DNA of 64,000 nt from Adiantum capillus-veneris (taxonomy: Eukaryota > Streptophyta > Polypodiopsida > Polypodiales > Pteridaceae), in assembly GCA_014529385.2 (NCBI GenBank), contig CM043960.1, positions 121,821,043-121,885,042 on the forward strand, in the 5' to 3' direction. Positions 41,989 through 51,076 of this stretch are shown here, piece after piece; position 1 is the stretch's first letter, and each line of letters opens with the position of its first letter. The position numbers and the translations under genes are program-made. The notes under the pieces are model-generated. The model searched no databases. It was not told the origin of the DNA and saw only the letters and a program-made list of their open reading frames with translations.

Positions 41989-42660
41989 TGTCACATACTC
42001 TTGATGTGACAAGCCACTGAAGAACTGAGCCAATGTGCAGATCGCGGCTGAGGGGCCTAAACCCTAAGAGAAGAAGCAGCAGAAGAAGTTTTACCAACTT
42101 GCAAAGCATTGTCGAGTGGCCTAAGTTTAAAGAAGAGTTCCCACCAACTTATGAGACCCCAACCAATGGGGGCGCAAGTGCCCAGGGGCATAAAAACAAT
42201 AGAATAAAGTAGGATCACACACATAGAGGAAGAAATTTGTGTAGAACTTGGTGACATGGCAGTTGTACGGACGCCCTGGGTTGTGTGCTGGAGCACATGT
42301 CACATGGCAGGAGTATGGATTTCCGTCTTTGGTGCTACAGCCTAATGATGTGGCAGAGTTGTACGTGCTTTTCATTGTAAAGTGCTTTTCAGGCCTAGGG
42401 CCTTTAAATATGTGCCATGGGCTCATTCTCTGACACGATTCCCCGCATGGAAGTGCAGAGCAAGGGAGTACCGGCTTGTACTAAGTTGAACCAATATAAT
42501 GAAATTCCGAAAGGGGCGTTAGGATTTGGGGCCTAGGGTGGAACTCCACCACTCCCCGTCTCGTGTGTCGTGCATCTCTTTTAGTTTAGTGTTATTTGAA
42601 GCGCTAAGAGTGTTTAGTCTATTCTTTTCCGTTGGCACGTGGTGTCTTCCCGTTATTACA
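41989..42660 (+). repeat. LTR F3
   Basis: TGTCACATACTCTTGATG...CGTTATTACA, 672 bases. The shared motif at 42491-42534 is decayed (GAAATTCCGAAAGGGGCG, TTTGGGGCC). Confidence 0.8.
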
Positions 42661-43744
42661 GGGCGCCTATTTTTTTACCTCTTTTTAGCGCCCACTTATA
42701 AGGTGGGTGGCGAGACAATTTGAAAAATGGTTTGGACCTATTAAAAACTCAATAAAAACTTATAAGCTTAAAATTATGCTTAGACAAACACAACCAAGGC
42801 GTCCTTGGCTGCAGTCTCATGCACATACGCAATGCCAACATAGACTCCTTTATGGGAAAGCATTTGCTTTCCTGGAAAGCACTAAAAAAGAAACTCGTTT
42901 TTTCAGAAAGCAATTGCATTTCCTCAAAGCTACTCAAAACCCATCTTCATTCAAGTGCTTGCATCTTATGCGTAACTTAGCCTCAGTCAAGATTTCCTAC
43001 TCAGATTGTGGAGTAATCCCTAGCTGATGCTCCGTCACCCATATTGTGATGCATTTGGAATGTCCACTACTTGGTCTCTCATCCATCAAACTTGTGGAAC
43101 AACTCCTTAGGAGTGCCTCATGTCACCAATCAATGACGCATCAGAGATGTCTATTTCTGATGGCTTACTCGATCTTGTAGATCTACAGGTCCTAACTTTG
43201 CAGTTCTAATGTGCACAAATGTAAATAATTTTAATTCATTAAATTTAAATTACATAGAAAATAAGAATATAGCCAATTTAGCAACACTCACCTGTGAGTA
43301 CCAAGACTTGTGCTCGCCCGACTCTCAAATCTTTCTAGAGGCCTCGAAGGCTCTGTGTGAGTCTCTCTGAATGGCGACCATTATTGGCATTGATGGCTGT
43401 TTAGCTTTTTCCACTTTGAGCCTTTACAAGGTTCCATATGAACTTTTATCCTTCTAACATTGTTATAAACGATGATGTGCTTACCAAGTAGCTATATTGC
43501 AACTAATTACATGGTTTCATGTAGGACGATTGAAGAATGGAGGCGAGACCAGACCTTGCTGGTCTTTTCAGATTACCGACTCTCTCCCATCGGTCGCGCT
43601 CATCACCGCATTTGCTAATGTGGGGTTCTTTCTTGATTTCAATAGGCATTCTTTCTTTTCTTGCCTTCCTTTATGCAGTAGTTTTGTCCAAGCTCCTACC
43701 GTCTTCTCGGGTCCCCTTTCTTACAGCCTTGGAGAATGATTGGT

Positions 43745-43746
<2 letters not shown>

Positions 43747-43823
<77 letters not shown>

Positions 43824-43835
43824 GCGCGCGCGCGC
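43747..43835 (+). repeat. Compound microsatellite (TC)n(CA)n(CG)n
   Basis: TC repeats to 43800, then CA repeats to about 43823, then alternating CG. CA and CG runs of this kind can adopt Z-form DNA. Confidence 0.95.
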
Positions 43836-43949
43836 ATGCACGCACAACTCCCTCTTTCAATAAAACACCTTTGTTTTCTTGTTTTTTTCCTTTTCTTAAA
43901 AATCCTAATATCTGTTGTGCCAGCTTGCTGTTCATCATCTTCATGTTCT

Positions 43950-43974
43950 TGTGTGTGTGTGTGTGTGTGTGTGT
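43950..43974 (+). repeat. (TG)n microsatellite
   Basis: About 12 TG units. Confidence 0.95.
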
Positions 43975-44069
43975 TGTGTTTGCACTTGAACTGTAAACAT
44001 TGACACATTGTTTAACATGTTCTTCAGCCCCATGCACTTTTGCCCTACATAAAGTAGACTCGAACTCTT

Positions 44070-44290
44070 TGGAGCAATTGGGGACCATTGGATTAAGCTT
44101 GTTGAATAGGGTCGCATGGCGAAATCAATGTTTTCCCCTATTTTTGATGGAGTGTTTTAAAAGAGGCATTAACTAGGGGCCACACACTCTGTCATCATTT
44201 TATTTAGTGTTCAAGTGGGTGCATTAACTTCAAGGCCACACACACTCTCCCATCATCTTATGTAGGCCATTGTGGACTATTCGCCTTGTT
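44070..44290 (+). repeat. Diverged dispersed repeat, second copy
   Basis: Blocks GAGCAATTG-GGACC, AGCTTGTTGAATAGG, GGCGAAATC, TTTTAAAAGAGGCATTAACTA and TGTAGGCCA occur in the same order as at 5545-5720. The family is unknown. Confidence 0.5.
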
Positions 44291-44439
44291 ATCTCTCCCT
44301 TGGTGCCATAGCTTGCTCATTTCTTCTATTGATGTAACTAGCAAGCCACGGGTGAGGTGATGAACCAACAACAAATACACGTCTGAACTTGAAAATCTGT
44401 TAATACTTGTACCTCAAAGCAGCTGGAGCCCTCTAGCTA

Positions 44440-44520
44440 GATGCACTGGCCCCTGAGTTAGGCGCCCCTTTTGGTACTTCTTTTTATATTAATAATGCAT
44501 ATAGTTGCAACTGCCCAGGA
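44440..44520 (-). repeat. LTR-end fragment on the minus strand
   Basis: The minus strand reads AAAAAGAAGTACCAAAAGG, GGCGCC, TAACTCAGGGGCCA, the shared LTR motif. No other LTR features are intact. Confidence 0.6.
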
Positions 44521-44746
44521 GTCGCTCTACAGATATGCAATCATAATCAGTGCAATCATGCACTGATTCTGCTAGAGTAGACCCATTTATAGGCAGTATG
44601 GTCCAAAAGGAACAGATACGAAAGCTAGCACCCACAAGCTTCAATTGCTAAAAACATGGAGCTCTAAAAGCTCAGCAAAGTGAATTGCTTTCCAAACCTG
44701 CCACCCAAAAGCTTTTGCTTTGTCACATCAGCAGCCTATGTCTGAG

Positions 44747-46133
44747 ATAACACCTATAGCAGCAAAACGCCCTCCGACACAAAGCACGCAGCAGCACCAG
44801 CCCGTAGGCCTCAGCCTCAGCACCAGCAGCCCTGAGGCTCTCACGCGCGTAGACTCTCAGCTTCAGCACCAGCCCGTAGGTCTCAGCCTCAGCACCAGCA
44901 CGCAGCAGCAGCAGCGTGCGCAGGTCTCAAGGCACCAAGGACAGTAGAGTGTGGGCTCTTAGGGCAGCGAGCAGGCTCTATCTACCTGCGTGGACTGTGG
45001 GTTGTAGCGTGGGCTGCTCCCTCTCTCTCTACCTGCGGGCTGCTGCCCCTACGCGCACAGCCCCTATGAGCTGCTCATGGAGTGAGCTAGGGGCTGCTCA
45101 CGCCACCTCCTCCTTGTGGGCTGGGGGCTGCTAGAGCCGCCTCTCGCAAGGACCAGCGGGTTTCCCTTTGCCTACGTGTCCATGGTCTTGCTGGGTATTG
45201 TTTCACCCTCATAGAACATGGAAACCATCTCCCCTGCTCCACCTTCACAGGACACAGAAGCCATGAATGTTTCACCTACTTGCAAGCCGCGAGCAAAGGC
45301 CACCTTCATGCTCACGAACAAGCGGATGACGCAAATGGAGTGGGAAATGAAGGAATGGAAAACAGAGATGGAAAGATGGTGGAAGGAGAAGGACAACCTC
45401 CTTCAGATGGTCTTCAACGAAGGCGCATAATGGAAGAAGGAGAAAGAGAATCTAAACGCAGAGATTGGCCTTCTCCTTCCACCATCCTTCCATCTTTGTT
45501 TTCCATTCCTTCATTTCCCTTTCCATTTGCGTCATTTGCTTATTTGTGAGCATGAAGATGGCCTTTTCTTGCGGCTTGCAAGTAGGTGAAACATTCATGG
45601 CTTCCGTGTCCTGTGAAGGTGGAGCAGGGGAGATGGTTTCCATTATCTGTGAGGGTGAAGCAATACCCAACAAGACCATGGACACATAGGCAGAGGGCAG
45701 CCCGCTGGTCCTTGCGAGGGGCGGCTCTAGCAGCCCCCAGCCCACAAGAGGGAGGTGGTATGAGCAGCCTCTAACTCACTGCATAAGCAGCTCATAGGGG
45801 ATGTGCGCGCAGGGGCAGCAGCCCACAACTAGAGAGAGAGAGGGAGCAACCCACAGCCCACGCAGGTAGAGAGAGCCTGCTTGCTGCCCTAAGAGCCCAC
45901 GCTCTGCTATCCTTGGTGCCTTGAGACCTATGCATAGCAGCCTTGAAACCTGCGCACGCTGCTGCTGTTGCGTGCTGGTGCTGAGGCTGAGGCCTACGAA
46001 CTGGTGCTGAAGTTGAGAGTCTACGCGCGTGAGAGTCTCAAGGCTGCTGCGTGCTGGTGCTGAGGCTGAGGCCTACGGGCTGCTGTTGTTGCGTGCTTTG
46101 TGTCGAAGGGCGCTTTGCTGCTGCAGGTGTTAT
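44747..46133. repeat. 1.39-kb inverted repeat with about 65-base loop
   Basis: The left arm runs from about 44747 (ATAACACCTATAGCAGC) to about 45403; the right arm runs from about 45468 to 46133 in reverse complement. Matching translations confirm it: METISPAPPSQDTEAMNVSP starts at 45218 on the plus strand and at about 45640 on the minus strand. The arms are diverged by small changes. Inside each arm a CAGCACCAGCCCGTAGG unit is repeated. An RNA crossing it would fold into a long hairpin. Confidence 0.85.
45218..45430 (+). pseudogene. Coiled-coil fragment in the left arm
   Basis: METISPAPPSQDTEAMNVSP, then a charged helical stretch with MTQMEWEMKEWKTEMERWWK, 70 residues. The mirror copy on the minus strand (within 45452-45745) encodes nearly the same peptide. 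It resembles the helical spacers in gag-like proteins, but I do not recognise the family. Confidence 0.35.
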
Positions 46134-46154
46134 ATTTTTTGTTGCTGCTTTTGA

Positions 46155-46247
46155 GAGTGAGAGAGAAAGAGAGAAAGGAAATGAAATGAAATGTTACATT
46201 AACGTCTGCAAAAGGCCAAAATGACCTATGAGACTAATCGCAAAAGA
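46155..46247 (-). repeat. LINE 3'-end sequence within the LTR of element G
   Basis: The minus strand reads GTCTCATAGGTCATTTTGG, CCTTTTGCAGACGTTAATG, TAACATTTCATTTCATTTCC and a CT-rich tail, matching the 3' end of the LINE at 7990-8050. It is either a heavily truncated LINE insertion or a shared LTR segment. Confidence 0.6.
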
Positions 46248-46460
46248 CCGTACAATGTCAATTTGTGATATGTGTACCCTCCCTGCCCCCATATATATGA
46301 GTGCCCAAGGTGGGCGCCCAACTCAAGTGGGTGGCGAGCCCCAAACTCGGGTGGCCGGACAAGGTACAACCTAGACTATGGGTGGCCAGCCCGGAGGCAC
46401 TAGCCGTATAAGGAAGTGCCCTAGACCTGCGTGAAGCATCAAAGTGGTGTAAATCTAACA
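46155..46460 (-). repeat. 3' LTR of element G
   Basis: The minus strand begins TGTTAGATTTACACCAC at 46460 and matches 63803-63956 (CCGGGCTGGCCACCCATAGT is shared) and then 48680-48730 (TTGACATTGTACGGTCT). The last part is occupied by the LINE-like block, so the true end is uncertain. Confidence 0.7.
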
Positions 46461-46470
46461 CCCCCTCTTA
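46461..46470 (-). other. Polypurine tract of element G
   Basis: The minus strand reads TAAGAGGGGG directly before the LTR start TGTTAG. Confidence 0.75.
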
Positions 46471-46855
46471 GCACCTGATGCTAAACAAACCGCGTGAAGC
46501 CGAAGATGTGAGGCAAAGGATGAATATCTCTGTTGCGATGTTTGTAGCAGTCTGAGGTGTCCCAACCTTCGAGAGATCTTCATGGTAAAGTGCCGTCACG
46601 AGCAGTGTAGCAAACTGCTGTAATTCGCTGATACAGGGTGAAGATATTGCGTGAAGGTCCCGAACTGAGTGTGAAAACTAAGTGCCAATAGACCTACAAG
46701 TGTCCTTCCCAATAGGATATGTGGTGTCTATAGTCAAACCGTCTCGAGAAAATGGAGAAGCCCAGGAACCGTCATGAGAATGACCGGAATCCTGTCAATG
46801 TACGAACCTATAACCCAGTGTGGCCAGGTCGCTAGCTGTGTAAAACTTCAGGAAG

Positions 46856-47165
46856 GCCAGATGTAGCAATCTGCGCCGTAAACGTCCTCCGAAACAAGGA
46901 AACCAAACTAAACAGTTTGCAGTGTAGAAGCTACCGTAAGCGGCAATAGTCACCTGTAGACAACACGGACCACCACCGGATGGTGTCCTGTCAGTGGGTA
47001 GGGTAATCCAAGATGAGGGAAAAGCCAGACTCAACAGTCTGCGTTGTGAAGGGCCTCTGAGAAGAGGTGTGGTCAGACCAAGCTGTCTGCACTGTAATCG
47101 TCCTGTATGAAGAAGGGAAGCTAGACTTAGCAGTCTGCGCTGTGAAGATCAATTTGTCTGTGCCA
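46856..47165 (-). repeat. Degenerate 48-base minisatellite in element G
   Basis: Units with CAGACT-CAGTCTGCG-TGTGAAG text align at 47026, 47074 and 47122, exactly 48 bases apart. Two further units near 46858 and 46904 are less regular. On the minus strand they encode sixteen-residue repeats with a TAQT/TVQT/TTQT core (within 46991-47209). Confidence 0.75.
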
Positions 47166-47391
47166 TCTTGCCTGTATCTCCTACCTCCAATCCTCCGGTT
47201 GTCAATCAAAATAGAATCCGCGCCAACACCACCACCAAACCACGACTCGGTGTGGCTCTCAATGTAAATGAAGTGGGAGTGGCCTATTGCCTAGGTTAGT
47301 GGATAAGTCTGATGTAAGGTTACCGAGGGTGAGTGTAAGCAACTGTGAAGGTAGCAATCCAAATGATCAAGAATGTAGAAGAGCAACTGCA

Positions 47392-47939
47392 CTACCATCC
47401 AAGCCAAGCTCCGGGTGACTCCGGATGTAGTCGTGGGATGCCTAATCTCCCGCATCTCGCGGGTAAACTCTCCAATAGAGCCAAAGCATTGAAGTCCCAC
47501 TCCAGTCTGTAGATCCAAGCAATGAACCTGTCCAAGAAGAGATCCAAGATCCTCTCCCTAAGTCCATGTAGATGCTCGTGTGTAAGCAAGTGATCTGACG
47601 TGTCGAGGTCAAGTGGTAAGTGTCTGTCCACCCAAGATGGTGGTGTCCTCTTTGGGAATGTCGGAATCCGATATGCCATCAGCATGTCCATATCTCGTGT
47701 GAACTCCTCTGATGAGTGCATAGGTGTGTTCATAGCAAACCACAAGTCACCACCCCCTCTGGAGTGCGCAACCCCCCGAATGATGTCTGGAATGAATGGA
47801 TCTCCCAAGGATCGTACGCCCGTAGATGATCAAGCCGATGTCGAAGATACCGTGTACTGTAGCAGTCACTGAGAGACTGCACGGACCACGATCGGATGGT
47901 GTCCTGCCAGGCGGTAACTTCATCCTCTATGAAAAACAC
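47392..47939 (-). pseudogene. Unrecognised reading frame of element G
   Basis: Two overlapping minus-strand frames (47939-47730 and 47808-47392) probably form one frame-shifted gene: EVTAWQDTIRSWSVQSLSDC, RHRLDHLRAYDPWEI, then MHSSEEFTRDMDMLMAYRIP and FIAWIYRLEWDFNALALLES. The composition is soluble and helical, with no zinc knuckle, DxG, YxDD or DDE motif. It may be a divergent gag or captured host sequence. I cannot name it. Confidence 0.35.
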
Positions 47940-48554
47940 AAGCCATGTGGCTGCTGTCCACCCAAAAACACTACTCCGAGGTGATGAAAACGCTGCTGTC
48001 CAGCAATTTTCAGCGTGCTCGTACGCTCCCGGTAGGGTCTGGAGCGGTGCAGAGGGTGTGGGGAGGGTGGGTAATCAATGTCACAGCCCCAGGTGGGCTG
48101 GAAACAGAGAAAACACAACAGGTGTGTATAGCTGAAAACTGTAATAGAATCAGAGGAATCTCGCTAGCAAGGCACCGGATGCCGAGCTGTGTAGGAGGCA
48201 GGATCCAGTGGGCCAAGGCTGACGCCACCCCCCTCTGCTAAAACGCTGCTGAATCAGCCCTAAAAACGCTCCAAAACACAAATCTTGCTGAAAAACGTAG
48301 GTGGAGCAGAGGGTTTTCCACCGACTGAATGGTCCTAGAAGTGTAGCGCTGGGTGTAGAAGGTGATCGCCAGGTGTGGGAGCAAAAAGTGTAGGTGGAGG
48401 TGGGGTCCTCCGTGACAGAAAAATGCCAGATTCCATCGCGTGTCTAGGTTTTGCAAAACGTTGGCAGATCTGCAGAAACGCTGTGGCTGATCTGATCCCT
48501 TGGGAGGAAAACCTCATGCTGATGGTGAAGTGCTGGTCCCATGGAGAGCCTGAA

Positions 48555-48567
48555 GCTGCTGATACCA
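48555..48567 (-). other. Primer binding site of element G
   Basis: The minus strand reads TGGTATCAGCAGC directly after the LTR end CTCTCACA. The first nine bases match the iMet site. Confidence 0.65.
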
Positions 48568-48589
48568 TGTGAGAGTGCACGTGTGCGGA

Positions 48590-48643
<54 letters not shown>

Positions 48644-48736
48644 GTTGGTATGGGGAAGAGGGGGCGATTAGCCGCCTTGACTAACAGAGTATGAGACCGT
48701 ACAATGTCAATCTATGATATGTGTACTCCCCCCTGG
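48568..48736 (-). repeat. 5' LTR of element G, proximal half
   Basis: It ends CTCTCACA next to the primer site and contains a (GA)n microsatellite at 48593-48640 and the block TTGACATTGTACGGTCT shared with the 3' LTR. Element E interrupts it at 48737. The distal half is at 63803-63956. Confidence 0.7.
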
Positions 48737-49369
48737 TGTCACAAAGTGATGACGTGGCTGCGCGTGTGTACACACACACACACCTTGCACAAGACGGAAG
48801 AAATGCAACGTGGCTGCCAGTCCCGGAAAGTGCGGAGCAGCTGACACGTGGCAGCTGTACGGACCCCCGTGATTTGCGGCGGAATTTGCGGAAGCAACAG
48901 GCTGTAGCAATTATGCTTTTTGGCAGCTTTTGGCCTTTCTTTTTATTCTACGCAAGAGATGGGAGAGAGGGAGAACTCTTTTGCTTTATTTTTAGGCTCA
49001 AGAGAGAGAGAGCTTGAGAGAGAAAAATAACCAGCTTTTGCTTTATTTTAAAAAGGCTTTTGATTTCAGCTTTTGGGGCTCTGCTTTTGGCAACCCTTGT
49101 ACTCTTCAAATAAGTGGGTAGGCCACTCACAACTCAGAGCATCTGGACGCAGAGTCTGAGTGTGAGCGCTTGCCCGCACTCTTATTCTTTGAACTCAGAT
49201 TAATTGAAAAAGAAATACCGAAAGGGGCGCCAGTCTTTGGGGCCAATAACTCTAGGCACGGAACTCGTCGGGCCAGTGTCCAATAAAATGTGAACTGTGA
49301 ACTGTTTTGAATTGCTTATTTGGTGCTGTCGTGGTAGATTCTTGACTTGGAGTGTCCAAGTCTGTTACA
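48737..49369 (+). repeat. 5' LTR of element E
   Basis: 633 bases, TGTCAC...CTGTTACA. The shared motif AAAAGAAATACCGAAAGG, GGCGCC, TTTGGGGCCAA lies at 49207-49245. It aligns with 53718-54087 plus 63550-63797. Confidence 0.9.
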
Positions 49370-49370
49370 G

Positions 49371-49382
49371 TGGTATCAGAGC
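49371..49382 (+). other. Primer binding site of element E
   Basis: TGGTATCAGAGC, exact iMet type, one base after the LTR. Confidence 0.9.
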
Positions 49383-49439
49383 ACGGCCGATTTCTCTTCT
49401 ACGGGAAATCCGATCCCTAATTTTTTTCCCGCAGCACCT

Positions 49440-51076
49440 ATGGCTTCAGGCAAGAATCAATCGAATCCCTTTGCATCCGGAGATGCGGAAAGGGATCACA
49501 ACGAAGATTCCGGCAAGGAGTATAGCGCGCCTCGGCCTACTCAAGCGGAGTGTCAAGAGATGGAGCACCGACAATTGATCGGCGATACAACAAAGATGAT
49601 GCTTAATTTTGCCAAGGACCTGAAATTGGCTAAATATATGAGCAAGACCACTTTGGAAGAGGTGCACACGCAATGGCAGAAAACCACAAAACCACCCCCA
49701 AAACCCGCTCCCAAGAAACCTCCTACTCCCAAGAAGTATACAGAGAAGGAATTAGAAGAGGTGGTTGATGCACGAATTGCTTAGCTTTTTGACGCGCAGA
49801 ACAAAGCCGAAAAGCACGGCAAAAAGAAAAAGAAAGGCGTTGATTTCCCGGGTTATTTGGGTCGCCAGTCTACCTTTGAAAAAGCAAGAAAGCAGAAGAA
49901 GCGTGTTCAATTTGAAGAAGTACCTAGTTCTTCTTCTTCTTCTTCTTCTGCCAGTTCTTCTAGCTCATCTGACTCGAGCGAAGAAGACCGAAAAGGCAAA
50001 AAGCGAAGCAAGAAGCAATGCTTCGAAAAGGGCAAGAAAAAGGAAAAGAAGTCTAAATCTCGCCCCGTGAGTGACAGTTCTCAGACTCCGACGACAGCAA
50101 CTTTTATGCAAAGAAGAAGAATTTTTATAAAGCCAACCAGTATGACTTTCTGGAAGACAAAAGCAAGAAAGTCCGAGAGTTTAAGGAAGGTGGACAGTCA
50201 ATTAAATTTAACACGTTTTCTGGATATAGAGATACTTCGAAGGCTTTGTCTTTTGTACAGTAGTTTAACATCGCTTTCGCGGGAGGGCGTTACTCAGAGC
50301 ACACTAAGATTCAGAGAGCTGCCTCTTACTTAAAGGGGAATGCTCGAACTTGGTGGTCCACGCTTCTATTAAGCAAGACTGCGCTAGTTAAATGGCTGAA
50401 ACTCAAGAGGCTTTTTATTTCTTCTTGGCTGACTCGAGAGTATTAACGTGATGTATGAATTGCTTGGAACCATCTTCGGATGACCAAGAAGGATACAGTG
50501 GACGCTTATTGCGAGAGATTTTGGAGCTCTTTTCTACCCTCCTCTTCATTTAAGAAGATCTCGTTCAAGGAACAGATTGAGAGGTTTACCTTGGGTCTAC
50601 CTACAGAGATCCGAGATCACTGCTTGGAACAGAAGTCAGCTTCCATTCAGGAATTGATGAGTCATGCGAAACGGGGTTTTGCCATTCACTCTGGCAGTTT
50701 GACCTACCCCACCGATGAGATCATGACACAAAGAGCCGAACAAACTTTGACAAATGAAAGTAGAAAGAGAAAGAGCAACCCAGAAAAGAAAGATGCACGA
50801 CCCAAGCTTCCTCAGAAGAGAGCTTGCTTCATCAGAGAAGGGAAGTGCTATGGATGTGAGGAAACTGGACATATCTTCGCAAAGTGCCCTAAAAAGGCAC
50901 AGAAAGAACAGAATGACAAGGACGACGAAAGGCTTGAGAGTTCGAGAGCAGTTGAGGACCGTGGAAGAAAAGGCAAAATGAAAACAGGACTGGTTCCAGA
51001 TTGCGTGGGTACCGATATCAGCACGATAGACGAAAGTACAGAACTTTGCCGAGCTTGGGGCAAAGTGAAAGACCAA
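49440..51076 (+). pseudogene. Gag of element E
   Basis: It starts MASGKNQSNPFASGDAERD at 49440. Residues to about 115 are hydrophilic with a proline-lysine segment; after a stop at 49782 come a poly-serine tract and strongly basic runs. The capsid part reads IKFNTFSGYRDTSKALSFVQ and GNARTWW in broken frames, then an open frame from 50480 carries FTLGLPTEIRDHCLEQ and a zinc knuckle CYGCEETGHIFAKC (50848-50889). The capsid core is homologous to those of B and F. Confidence 0.85.

Larger units (their letters stand above)
28865..42660 (+). mobile_element. Family F array: LTR-gag/pro-LTR-gag/pro-LTR
   Basis: Three direct LTRs (28865-29603, 38989-39700, 41989-42660) separate two internal regions with the same content: gag, zinc knuckle, protease, then a 0.75-kb noncoding region. 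The first internal region is split by a LINE. Neither has RT, RNase H or integrase. The gag capsid core is a close relative of element B's. This fits a non-autonomous Ty3 family resembling the class described as TR-GAG. The bases flanking the array, GGGCC before 28865 and GGGCG after 42660, differ at one of five positions. Confidence 0.75.
42661..44069. other. Uncharacterised spacer
   Basis: Starts GGGCGCC and TAGCGCCCACTTATAAGGTG and then becomes AT-rich without domains. The 106-codon frame at 42707-43027 shows no family signature. Microsatellites occur at 43747-43835 and 43950-43974. I cannot assign it. Confidence 0.35.

Noticed and set aside
43721-44088. Frames of SLSLSL, ERERER, HTHTHT and CVCVCV across 43.7-44.1 kb.
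   Set aside because: They are pure microsatellite translations.
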